A stretch of DNA of 64,000 bases, taken from the NCBI RefSeq assembly GCF_900116225.1, contig NZ_FOZZ01000014.1, positions 33,495 through 97,494 on the forward strand. Reading direction: 5' to 3'. The stretch is from Sphingobacterium wenxiniae (GTDB taxonomy: Bacteria > Bacteroidota > Bacteroidia > Sphingobacteriales > Sphingobacteriaceae). A program made the position numbers and the translations under genes. This document shows positions 46,170 to 54,135 of this stretch, in pieces (position 1 is the stretch's first letter; every line of letters starts with the position of its first letter). The notes under the pieces were generated by a model. It saw nothing but the letters and a program-made list of their open reading frames with translations, was not told the origin of the DNA and ran no database searches.

Positions 46170-46408
46170 AGTTTTTTGTTTTTTGGAGAATGTTAAAAAT
46201 AAGGTCGCTCTGTACGTCCCTTTGATACCTCCTTAATCTACTGCATTTGTTTATATACCTTAAAAAATATACTGTGCAAAGATAGGAATTAAATCGGTTT
46301 ACTTTTTAACTGTAGTAGGCAAGGTTCGTTCCTTTCCAAGTTGTTGGATGATGAGAGGGTAGGTGTAATGGATTGCTTGTTAAAGCTTAGTTAAGGACTA
46401 GTTAGAAC

Positions 46409-46460
46409 GGACTTTTATGGACTTTCAGGGACTTCTACGGACTTGTACGGGGATTTACAG
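46409..46460 (+). repeat. 10-bp periodic GGACTT array
   Basis: GGACTT recurs at 46409, 46419, 46429 and 46439, with a degenerate fifth unit (GGGGATTTAC) following. The period is exactly 10 bp with variable bases between. It lies in the 650-base region between rbfA and argH and encodes nothing obvious. Confidence 0.75.
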
Positions 46461-46473
46461 AAAAAGTTAAAAT

Positions 46474-46506
46474 AGAAAAAAGCGTATCACAGACTATGAT
46501 ACGCTT
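46474..46506 (-). terminator. Rho-independent terminator of a short minus-strand unit
   Basis: Read on the minus strand, AAGCGTATCA-TAGTCTG-TGATACGCTT is a 10-bp stem followed by a run of T. It starts about 25 bases past the stop of the 39-codon ORF at 46532-46651. Confidence 0.85.
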
Positions 46507-46531
46507 CAGAACAAAATTAGTTTATAGATGG

Positions 46532-46651
46532 TTAGCGAAATTTCTTTTCGCAAGTTTTAAGACCTTCGTCTATCAAATTTAGTTTGTTTAGTTTTTGTTT
46601 CGAATAAAGTGTGAGTGTTAACTCACTTTTCTTTATTTTTTTATTATCCAT
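46532..46651 (-). CDS. Possible 39-residue small protein (or sRNA) with own promoter and terminator
   Basis: The ORF begins MDNKKIKKSELTLTLYSKQK and ends LKTCEKKFR; it is strongly basic and has one Cys. It is too short to prove coding, but it sits in a complete transcription unit: TTG-19 bases-TATGTTTG upstream (46668-46697) and a hairpin with a T-run downstream (46474-46506). An inverted repeat (GTGAG..CTCAC) lies inside the ORF, so the ~185-base transcript could instead be a structured small RNA. No modifying enzymes or transporter lie nearby, so a RiPP precursor is not supported. Confidence 0.5.
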   Translation of the reverse strand: MDNKKIKKSELTLTLYSKQKLNKLNLIDEGLKTCEKKFR

Positions 46652-46667
46652 TTCCCCTTTACGTTTA

Positions 46668-46697
46668 CAAACATAGGGATATAAATCAGTGATACAA
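46668..46697 (-). promoter_or_regulatory. Bacteroidota promoter of the short unit
   Basis: On the minus strand TTG (46697-46695), a 19-base spacer and TATGTTTG (46675-46668) match the -33/-7 consensus for sigma-ABfr well, including a full TTTG at -33. Confidence 0.7.
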
Positions 46698-46795
46698 ATC
46701 TTTTTTGAAAAAAAAGTAAGTGGTCACTTTTATTTGATGTATTGGTGTTTTGCAGTTAAAATGAAATCTTTCGTTTCTTTTCGCATGATATTCGA

Positions 46796-46803
46796 TAGAT
46801 TTG
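46796..46803 (+). promoter_or_regulatory. -7 element TAGATTTG of argH
   Basis: TAGATTTG matches TAnnTTTG and ends 19 bases before the argH ATG, giving a very short leader. Confidence 0.5.
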
Positions 46804-46822
46804 TAGCATTAAAAAAGATAAG

Positions 46823-48154
46823 ATGAAAATTTGGCAAAAAAATATAGATGTTGACGCTTTTGTGGAATCTTTCACCGTGGGAAATGACCGTGCGATGGAT
46901 ATGCACTTAGCAGCAGCAGATGTGTTGGGTTCGTTGGCGCACACCCAAATGTTGAATAGTATAGATTTGTTGTCGGATGAGGATTTGACCTTAGTACAGA
47001 AAGAATTAAAGGCGATCTATAAAGAAATAGAAGCAGGTGATTTTCGTATTGAAGACAGTGTGGAGGACGTGCATTCACAAGTCGAAATGCTGCTGACTCA
47101 GCGTATTGGAGAGGCTGGTAAGAAAATCCATTCCGGGCGTTCCAGAAACGATCAGGTATTGGTGGATCTGAAACTTTATTTCCGTTCGGAAATACAGCAT
47201 TTGGTGGTGCAGGTCGAGCAATTATTTAAACAGTTGATAACCCTTAGTGAAGAACATAAAGCCGTATTGATTCCTGGTTATACCCATTTGCAAATCGCGA
47301 TGCCGTCATCTTTCGGTTTATGGTTTGGGGCTTATGCGGAAAGTTTGGTGGATGATCTGGAACTGCTGAAAGCAGCTTGGAAAATCTGCAACAAAAATCC
47401 ACTCGGTTCTGCAGCCGGATATGGTTCTTCTTTTCCTTTGGATCGTACGTTGACAACAGCACTTTTAGGATTTGAGGACTTGAATTATAACGTGGTGTAT
47501 GCGCAAATGGGTAGGGGAAAGACAGAGCGTGTATTAGCGCAAGGTATGAGCGCCGTAGCGGCAACTTTGGCGAAATTTGCGATGGATGTCTGTCTCTTTA
47601 TTAATCAGAATTTTGGTTTTATAGCTTTTCCGGCACATTTGACCACGGGCTCCAGCATTATGCCGCATAAAAAGAACCCGGATGTATTTGAACTGGTGCG
47701 CTCACGTTGTAATAAAATACAGGCACTGCCTAATGAAATAGCATTGATGACGACAAATTTGCCCTCGGGTTACCACCGCGATCTGCAATTGCTGAAAGAA
47801 AATCTGTTTCCGGCATTTCAATCCTTAAGTGATTGCTTGGAAATCACCACATTTATGTTGCAGCATATCAGTGTTAAGACGGATATATTAAATGATCCTA
47901 AATACGATTATCTATTTAGTGTAGAGGTTGTAAATAATGCGGTCTTGCAGGGGATACCTTTCCGGGAAGCTTACAGACAGATTGGATTGGACATTGAAAA
48001 TGGTGCTTTTCAGCCTTCTAAAGAAGTAAACCACACCCATGAAGGTAGTATCGGCAATCTTTGTAACGAACAGATTGAGCGAATGTTCAGCGAGGTGAAA
48101 GCTGGATTTGGTTTTGAAAAGGTAGAAAAGGCATTGGATGCATTGATTAAATAA
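46823..48154 (+). CDS. argH: Argininosuccinate lyase
   Basis: 443 residues. Final step of arginine synthesis: argininosuccinate to arginine and fumarate. Signature GSSIMPHKKNPD with the catalytic Ser at about 278; SGRSRNDQV and the VEDVHSQVE segment contribute to the active site of the homotetramer. Start ATG 46823 is preceded by TAgaTTTG at 46796. Other arg genes are not in the window. Confidence 0.97.
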   Translation: MKIWQKNIDVDAFVESFTVGNDRAMDMHLAAADVLGSLAHTQMLNSIDLLSDEDLTLVQKELKAIYKEIEAGDFRIEDSVEDVHSQVEMLLTQRIGEAGKKIHSGRSRNDQVLVDLKLYFRSEIQHLVVQVEQLFKQLITLSEEHKAVLIPGYTHLQIAMPSSFGLWFGAYAESLVDDLELLKAAWKICNKNPLGSAAGYGSSFPLDRTLTTALLGFEDLNYNVVYAQMGRGKTERVLAQGMSAVAATLAKFAMDVCLFINQNFGFIAFPAHLTTGSSIMPHKKNPDVFELVRSRCNKIQALPNEIALMTTNLPSGYHRDLQLLKENLFPAFQSLSDCLEITTFMLQHISVKTDILNDPKYDYLFSVEVVNNAVLQGIPFREAYRQIGLDIENGAFQPSKEVNHTHEGSIGNLCNEQIERMFSEVKAGFGFEKVEKALDALIK

Positions 48155-48160
48155 AGAAAA

Positions 48161-48292
48161 GTGTCTAAAAGTTCGCCGTCACCGTCATTGCGAGGCAACG
48201 AAGCAATCTGGTGACGGCAAAAACGCAGATTGCTTTGTCGCTACGCTCCTCGCAATGACGCGTTTCTACGTTTTTAAACCTTTTCGGACAGC
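48161..48292. repeat. MITE/REP-like nested inverted repeat
   Basis: Nested palindromes: GTCATTGCGAGG (48184-48195) with CCTCGCAATGAC (48248-48259), GCCGTCACC (48175-48183) with GGTGACGGC (48210-48218), and AAGCAATCT (48201-48209) with AGATTGCTT (48227-48235). Imperfect end repeats are TGTCTAAAAG and CTTTTCGGACA. Its right half is closely similar to the MITE at 57820-57978 (shared AACGCAGATT..CGCTCCTC..AATGACGCGTTT). Confidence 0.75.
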
Positions 48293-48305
48293 CCCTTTTA
48301 TTTTT

Positions 48306-49811
48306 CTAATCTGCATTTCGCGCTAACTCGATTTTAGTTTCCATTTCGGTTACGACCTCTTGCACATTCGGTGAACCTCCTGCCGATTGAAAACGAATAA
48401 AACCTTCCTTGTCGATAACTACTTTTGTAGGGATCCCTTGTACACCATAAGCAGTTACAACAGCTTTTGAACGCTCTTTCATCTCGTCAAAAAGCACGTG
48501 GAACGTGTAGTTGTTCTTGGTAATGAAATTCTCCACTAACTCTTTGTAATTGCTTTCTCGTTGCCAAGTGTCGATAAATAGAAATTCTACTTCCGGATCG
48601 TTTTGGTACTGGTTGACGGCAGCTTGCATTCCCGGGAAAGAAACGATACATGGTCCGCACCATGTCGCCCAAAAATCCAGCACGACAACCTTGCCTTTGT
48701 AATCAGCTAATGATACCTCCTTGCCTTCGCGATTTAGCAGCGTAAATACAGGCGCTTCTTTTTTGACCATTTGCTCTTTGTATTTGGCAAGCATGGCTTC
48801 TTTATATTGCTGGTTAATACCTCCCAAATAATCTTCAAAACTTAGGCCCTCTTTGTTCTGTTGAGCGTAGATGTTTTTGGAAAGTTCAGAGAGCTCCGGT
48901 GAAGCACCGTTTTTTATCATGACCTTTTCCAGAATATCGAAAGCTTCTTGTGATTTGTTCAACGCTTGGTAGGCTTTTGCCAGAACCTGCGCGTCCTTCG
49001 TTGCGGTATAGCCACCATAATTGTTTTTTTCAAGCCGTTCTTTCATAATCGTCCCCACTTCTTCATGTTGCCCATTGTTAAGTAGAGATTCGGCATATAG
49101 AGGAGTCAATCCTGATAAATATCTTGCCGTGTTGCTCTTTTTGATGTTCTCATCACCGGATTGGGAGGCTGCCAATGAAGTTTGGTAAGCTTCTTGAATC
49201 AAATCTGAAAATGGTGCGGCTTCTTCAGACGACAAACTATTGACCACGGAGTAAACTGCTCCGGAAAAATCCTCTGTTCCTTTCAGCTCATTGAGATATA
49301 TTTTAGCTTTATCGAAGTTTTTGTCTTTTGCAAACCTTGTAGCTAATGTTTGTTTTGCAAATGGATAGATGGATTTCGTATTGTCAGGAGCTGTTTCGAT
49401 AGGGAAATCTTTAATCCACGCCTTGTACCGTTCCTCAAAAATAGATGGACTGGTGTTGCCTTCTGAATCCTCGAAAATCTTATTATATGCTTTGGTTATT
49501 GCTAACCTGCCTTTCGGGAATTTCGTAATTGTTGTCTCTCTTATTTTTTCGGCTTTATCGGTGTCATCCAATACATTTTCGTACACAGATGCTGCCAAAG
49601 ATAGCAGTTGCTCGTTGTCGCTCTGCTCCATGTACAATGCTTCTTTTTGAAGCTCTGCCTTTGCAGAGTCTGTACCGGCGCTGGCTAATTTATTGATGTG
49701 CTTGGTTAAATCCTCGTAGGATACATCCTTATCCTTGGCCAATTGTGCCTGGGCGTTGGTAAAGCATAATGCTGCTCCAAGTATAAAGGGGATTGCTAAT
49801 CTTCTTTTCAT
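48306..49811 (-). CDS. TlpA-like thioredoxin-family protein
   Basis: 501 residues. Signal peptide ends TNAQAQ. A long N-terminal helical region (about 25-345), without recognisable domain, precedes a thioredoxin-like domain with the active-site CGPC (Cys385 and Cys388) in FWATWCGPC and the cis-Pro loop GIPTKVV. Members of this AhpC/TSA/TlpA family reduce disulfides in exported proteins. Its 3' end faces the repeat at 48161. Confidence 0.9.
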   Translation of the reverse strand: MKRRLAIPFILGAALCFTNAQAQLAKDKDVSYEDLTKHINKLASAGTDSAKAELQKEALYMEQSDNEQLLSLAASVYENVLDDTDKAEKIRETTITKFPKGRLAITKAYNKIFEDSEGNTSPSIFEERYKAWIKDFPIETAPDNTKSIYPFAKQTLATRFAKDKNFDKAKIYLNELKGTEDFSGAVYSVVNSLSSEEAAPFSDLIQEAYQTSLAASQSGDENIKKSNTARYLSGLTPLYAESLLNNGQHEEVGTIMKERLEKNNYGGYTATKDAQVLAKAYQALNKSQEAFDILEKVMIKNGASPELSELSKNIYAQQNKEGLSFEDYLGGINQQYKEAMLAKYKEQMVKKEAPVFTLLNREGKEVSLADYKGKVVVLDFWATWCGPCIVSFPGMQAAVNQYQNDPEVEFLFIDTWQRESNYKELVENFITKNNYTFHVLFDEMKERSKAVVTAYGVQGIPTKVVIDKEGFIRFQSAGGSPNVQEVVTEMETKIELARNAD

Positions 49812-49822
49812 GTGGTTTAACT

Positions 49823-50884
49823 TTATTTTTTTATACTAAACTTATAAATTGTTTCTGATTCAAAAGTATCTCCTGCGGATAAAGTAACATCAGGGAAGAG
49901 TTTCTGGTTCGGGCTGTCAGGATAGTGTTGTGTTTCCAAGCAAAAGCCTGTGCGAGATAAATATTTATTGCCAGACTTACCGGTGTCATTCCCTGAAAGA
50001 AAATTCCCGGTATAGAGTTGAATACCGGGTTCGGTCGTGAATACGGATAGTTCGATGCCAGAAGTCTCTGAAAAAGCAATAGCGGCAGGTTGTGATATCG
50101 GCTGTTTATTCACGAATGTATGGTCGAAGCCGTTTCCTCGTTGTATTTGTTCATCTTGGCTGTCGATCCCTTCGATAATCTTTTTTGCTTCCCTAAAGTC
50201 GAAGACAGTGCCTTCAACAGGAGAAATAGTACCTGTGGGGATCATTTGTTCATCGATCGGTAGATATTCATCGGCGGGGATGTATAGAATATGGTTTAAT
50301 ATGTCCCCTTGGCCTTCCCCATTTAAATTAAAAAAAGCATGGTTGGTGAGATTCACCACCGTGTCTGCATCGCTTTCAGCCTTGTATTTTATAATAATCT
50401 CGTTATCATCATTGAGCTCATAAGAAACCGATACACGCAGGTTTCCCGGGAAACCACCCTCACCATCTGCAGCGATATAGTAAAAGTCTATTCGCCGTTT
50501 AAAAGAGATCTGCCTGTCCCACACTTTCGTGTGGAAACCGTTAGAACCACCATGCAGACAGTTGGAATGGTCATTCTGTTCGAGTGTGACTGTCTTTTCT
50601 CCTAAAGGAAAACATCCGTTGGCAATACGATTTGCGAAAGGGCCGATCGTAGCGCCATGATAACACTCTTCTGCGTTCAAGTAGCCTTGAATGGAGTCGA
50701 AGCCTAAGACCACATCACGAAGGTCGCCATGTTTGTCTGGAACGAGGATACTAACGATGCGTGCTCCATAGTCCGTAAAAGCGACCTGCATACCGCTACG
50801 GTTTTGTAAAACAAACAGGTGGGTGTTTTTGCCGTTAACTTTGTGCGTAAAGTTCTTTGGGTCGGGGAGTCTATAGATAGTCAT
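49823..50884 (-). CDS. galM: Aldose 1-epimerase
   Basis: 353 residues from the start MTIYRLPDPKNF; an upstream ATG at 50935 would add 17 unconserved residues. Interconverts alpha and beta anomers of galactose or related sugars. Family strands FTDYGARIVSI, YHGATIGPFANRIANG, the catalytic His in NLTNHAFFNL and the catalytic Glu in TEPGIQLYTG are all present. It diverges from dgt. Confidence 0.93.
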   Translation of the reverse strand: MTIYRLPDPKNFTHKVNGKNTHLFVLQNRSGMQVAFTDYGARIVSILVPDKHGDLRDVVLGFDSIQGYLNAEECYHGATIGPFANRIANGCFPLGEKTVTLEQNDHSNCLHGGSNGFHTKVWDRQISFKRRIDFYYIAADGEGGFPGNLRVSVSYELNDDNEIIIKYKAESDADTVVNLTNHAFFNLNGEGQGDILNHILYIPADEYLPIDEQMIPTGTISPVEGTVFDFREAKKIIEGIDSQDEQIQRGNGFDHTFVNKQPISQPAAIAFSETSGIELSVFTTEPGIQLYTGNFLSGNDTGKSGNKYLSRTGFCLETQHYPDSPNQKLFPDVTLSAGDTFESETIYKFSIKK

Positions 50885-51015
50885 CGTTTTTGAACGTTTT
50901 GCTATAAAAATACGCAATAAGCATGACAAAGCCAAAGGCTTTGACGAAAGTCGCTTTTGGGCGTGTTAGTAGAAACTGTTCAAAAAACTTCCTTAGACCT
51001 CTTCCATAGAAAACG

Positions 51016-51023
51016 TATCTTTG
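51016..51023 (+). promoter_or_regulatory. -7 element TATCTTTG of the dgt gene
   Basis: TATCTTTG lies 23 bases before the ATG at 51047, in the 162-base region shared with the divergent galM. Confidence 0.5.
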
Positions 51024-51046
51024 CGGGAAAGCAAAAAACTGGTTAC

Positions 51047-52390
51047 ATGAATTGGACGCAACTACTGTCGGCAAAACGTTGGGGATATGAGTATAGGGCA
51101 ACAGGCGATCCTTTGGATGCACGCTCGGAATTTCAACGTGATTACGATAGATTGATATTTTCCTCACCTTTTAGAAGGTTGCAAAATAAGACACAGGTAT
51201 TCCCTTTGCCAGGAGCAGTATTTGTGCACAATAGGTTGACACATAGCCTAGAAGTAGCAAGCGTCGGCCGTTCCTTGGGGCGTTTGTTCTATAACCTCAT
51301 GAAAAAGGAAAACCCTAACATTGATGAAGAATATCCTTTTTTACAAGAAGTAGGAAATGTCGTGTCTGCCGCCTGCTTGTCGCATGATTTGGGCAATCCA
51401 GCTTTCGGACATTCCGGTGAAGCCGCTATATCGTCCTTTTTTACGGATGGACAAGGACAGAAGTACCAAGATGAGGTGACAGCTGAAGAGTGGGAGGATT
51501 TGACGCATTTTGAAGGAAATGCCAATGCTTTACGTATCCTGACACATGCTTTTAATGGTAAAGATGGAAAAGGTTTTGCCTTGACCTATTCTACGCTGGC
51601 TTCTATCGTGAAATATCCCTGTGCAGCGATAGATGGACATGTGAAAGGGAATCACCATCGGAAAAAATACGGATATTTTGATTCTGAAAAAGAAAGTTTT
51701 GAAAGAATAGCCCAAGAGTTGGGTCTCGTGAAAGACCCTTCCAATCCCACGGGCTATTTGCGTCATCCATTGGTCTATCTGGTTGAAGCTGCAGATGATA
51801 TTTGTTATAATATCATTGATTTGGAGGATGCACATCACTTGAAAATTTTGACGTATGAGGAGGTGGAAGAATTGCTTCTGCCTTTGTGTGGCGATAAAAA
51901 TCTGCAACAACGTTTGGAAGGGTTATCAGACACAGGAAGCCGTATTGAGCTTTTGCGGGCGAAGGCTATTAATACCTTGATTCATGCCTGTGCAGAGGTC
52001 TTTATGAAGCATCAGGATAAATTCCTTGCCGGAACTTTTGAGCAACCACTCATGCAATCGTTGGATGAGAATATCGTCCGCCAGATGAAAAAAATTGAAA
52101 AGATTTCGGTTGCACGTATATACAATGCCCCGACTGTCGTGCAGATTGAGATTGCTGGTTTCAAGGTTATGAATGCCTTATTGGAGGAGTTTATACCCGC
52201 TTATCTGAAAGAGCGAAAAGGGCATTTTGATAAAAAGATAGTAGCCATGATACCAGCACAATTTCATACAGATTCAACAAGTACGTATGATAAGATTCGT
52301 GCGGTGCTGGATTACGTGTCTGGGATGACGGACGTATATGCGGTGGATTTGTACCGTAAAATTAAAGGAATTTCTATTCCGTCGTTGTAG
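51047..52390 (+). CDS. dgt: dGTPase / dNTP triphosphohydrolase
   Basis: 447 residues from MNWTQLLSAKRW; the frame extends upstream to 50957 but homology starts here and the -7 element lies between. It cleaves dNTPs, usually dGTP, to the nucleoside and triphosphate. HD-domain metal ligands: HNRLTHSLEV and SHDLGNPAFGHSGE (about residue 111), then the third region DICYNIIDLEDA. The C-terminal regulatory part is of the usual length. Confidence 0.92.
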   Translation: MNWTQLLSAKRWGYEYRATGDPLDARSEFQRDYDRLIFSSPFRRLQNKTQVFPLPGAVFVHNRLTHSLEVASVGRSLGRLFYNLMKKENPNIDEEYPFLQEVGNVVSAACLSHDLGNPAFGHSGEAAISSFFTDGQGQKYQDEVTAEEWEDLTHFEGNANALRILTHAFNGKDGKGFALTYSTLASIVKYPCAAIDGHVKGNHHRKKYGYFDSEKESFERIAQELGLVKDPSNPTGYLRHPLVYLVEAADDICYNIIDLEDAHHLKILTYEEVEELLLPLCGDKNLQQRLEGLSDTGSRIELLRAKAINTLIHACAEVFMKHQDKFLAGTFEQPLMQSLDENIVRQMKKIEKISVARIYNAPTVVQIEIAGFKVMNALLEEFIPAYLKERKGHFDKKIVAMIPAQFHTDSTSTYDKIRAVLDYVSGMTDVYAVDLYRKIKGISIPSL

Positions 52391-52683
52391 ATCCCCCTAA
52401 CTCTCAATGGGGGAATCACTTTTGATTTCTTACTTTGTTTTCTGCGTATAGAATTACGAATTGAAAAGAAAAAATGTATAAAATCGCCAATTGGAATATT
52501 GTTGTATTTCAGATGATTTGCTCAACCGAATGAAGACTTATGAAGTAGGAGCATGGAATCATTTTACAGAAGAGGGGGAAATATATGACTGACCACAATG
52601 GTGTTTATATTGAGTTTGAAATATAAAAAAGTAAGTAGAAAACATAGACTACTGAGCACCAAAAATCTTTACCTTTGTGTTCT
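52391..52683. other. Intergenic region after dgt, possible gene remnant
   Basis: A C/G-rich hairpin (CCCCC..GGGGG at about 52393-52415) may end dgt transcription. Between about 52500 and 52590 the plus strand keeps a short open frame ending VGAWNHFTEEGEIYD before a TGA, which could be a degenerate gene remnant. Otherwise nothing is called here. Confidence 0.35.
52670..52677 (+). promoter_or_regulatory. -7 element TACCTTTG of the AlbA_2 regulator
   Basis: TACCTTTG ends six bases before the chosen ATG at 52684, giving an essentially leaderless transcript if it is active. Confidence 0.5.
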
Positions 52684-54042
52684 ATGCCCGAACAGCAAAA
52701 CATAGAATATAAAAGCTCTTGGCGAGATGAATATCTGAAATGGATTTGCGGTTTTGCGAATGCCAACGGAGGAGTTATTTTCATTGGCAAAGATGATGAC
52801 GGAACTGTTGTTGGTGTTGAGGATGCACAACGTTTATTAGAAGAAATCCCTAACAAAGTACGTGATGTTTTGGGGATTATGGTGGATGTGAATCTACACG
52901 AAACCCAGCGAGGCGATTATTTGGAGATTGTTGTTGAGTCTTACCTCAATGCCATCAGCTACAAAGGGCAGTATCATTATAGAAGTGGAAGCACCAAACA
53001 AGAACTGAAAGGCAATTCACTCAACGAATTTCTATTGAAAAAATCGGGTAAAACTTGGGACGATGTGATTGAGCCACGGGCTACCTTTGATGATATTGAC
53101 GAGAATACGTTCTACGGTTTTTTGCGGATGTCGAACGAGAAAGGACGAATGCCCGAAACCGAAGGTTTGACAATCGAGCAAGCATTTGACAAACTGTTGC
53201 TAACCGAAAACGGGCAACTAAAACGAGCTTCGATTATTCTGTTTGGAAAAAATCCTGCAAGATTTTACCCGAATACCTTTGTAAAAGTCGGTTATTTCAA
53301 AGGCAATGATATCTTGTTCCACGATGTAGTTGAGGGTAATTTGATTACGCTGTTGCGTGAAGTCTCTAATTTACTGAATTTTAAATACTTTACCAAGAAA
53401 ATCCATTTTGAAGGTTTGTATCGTATAGAAATAGGCGAATATCCTGCACCTGCCATTCGAGAGATGTTGTTGAACGCTTTGATACATCGAAATTATATGG
53501 GTGCGATGACACAAATACGTATGTATGACGACAATATCAATATTTGGAATGACGGAGCTTTGCCGGTAGGTATAAATTCCGAATCATTGAAAAAACCGCA
53601 CCGTTCAAATCCTCGAAATCCGTTGATTGCCGATGTTTGTTTTAAAGGTGGATTGATTGACTCTTGGGGAAGTGGTACAATTCGTATTATCCAGACTTGT
53701 AAACAAGCTAATCTGCCCGAACCGGAACTTGAAGAACAAGAAGGCGGTTTTTCGGTAACACTCTTTAAAGAGGGTGTCGGAAAGGGTGTCGGAAAGGGTG
53801 TCGGAAAGGTTGTCGGAAAGGGTACTGAAAGGGAACAAAATAAGTTAAGTGAAGATGCTGTGGTAACATTAAGCCTCATCACAGAAAATCCCGAATATAC
53901 GATAGAACAAATAGCTGAAATTACAGCCAAAACAACAAGAACAATAGAAAGACATATCGCTAAATTAAAAGAAGCGGGAATACTTGTCAGGAAAGGCGGT
54001 ACATTTGGTGGCTATTGGGAAGTAAAAACAATCGATAATTAA
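52684..54042 (+). CDS. AlbA_2/Schlafen-type ATP-binding transcriptional regulator
   Basis: 452 residues from ATG 52684 (a TTG three codons upstream is the only alternative). The N-terminal AlbA_2 domain (residues about 8-130) reads EYKSSWRDEYLKWICGFANAN-GGVIFIGKDDDG. A C-terminal HATPase_c_4-like segment has REMLLNALIHRNYM and RIYDD-type strands, ending in a winged-helix (TTRTIERHIAKLKEAGIL). A Val-Gly-Lys linker of four 12-bp repeats (53773-53820) lies between. Such proteins are putative transcription regulators or defence-related; role unknown. Confidence 0.88.
   Translation: MPEQQNIEYKSSWRDEYLKWICGFANANGGVIFIGKDDDGTVVGVEDAQRLLEEIPNKVRDVLGIMVDVNLHETQRGDYLEIVVESYLNAISYKGQYHYRSGSTKQELKGNSLNEFLLKKSGKTWDDVIEPRATFDDIDENTFYGFLRMSNEKGRMPETEGLTIEQAFDKLLLTENGQLKRASIILFGKNPARFYPNTFVKVGYFKGNDILFHDVVEGNLITLLREVSNLLNFKYFTKKIHFEGLYRIEIGEYPAPAIREMLLNALIHRNYMGAMTQIRMYDDNINIWNDGALPVGINSESLKKPHRSNPRNPLIADVCFKGGLIDSWGSGTIRIIQTCKQANLPEPELEEQEGGFSVTLFKEGVGKGVGKGVGKVVGKGTEREQNKLSEDAVVTLSLITENPEYTIEQIAEITAKTTRTIERHIAKLKEAGILVRKGGTFGGYWEVKTIDN
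53773..53820 (+). repeat. Four tandem 12-bp units encoding a Gly-Val-Gly-Lys linker
   Basis: GGTGTCGGAAAG repeats three times from 53773, with a fourth unit reading GTTGTCGGAAAG. In frame, it gives GVGKGVGKGVGKVVGK. Because the unit is a multiple of three, copy-number change would lengthen or shorten the linker without frameshift. Confidence 0.85.
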
Positions 54043-54135
54043 AATGTGATTTTTTGAATGCGGTTTAGATATACGTCTGTGCTAGACAGGTACAGCGTAT
54101 AGGAGAATCTCAATACGCATACTCTATACTAAAAA

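Noticed and set aside
46532..46651. Reading the small ORF as a lanthipeptide or other RiPP precursor
   Set aside because: There is no modification enzyme, protease or exporter nearby; only the small basic peptide with one Cys is seen.
48161..48292. CRISPR array
   Set aside because: The repeats are nested palindromes, not uniform direct repeats with unique spacers.
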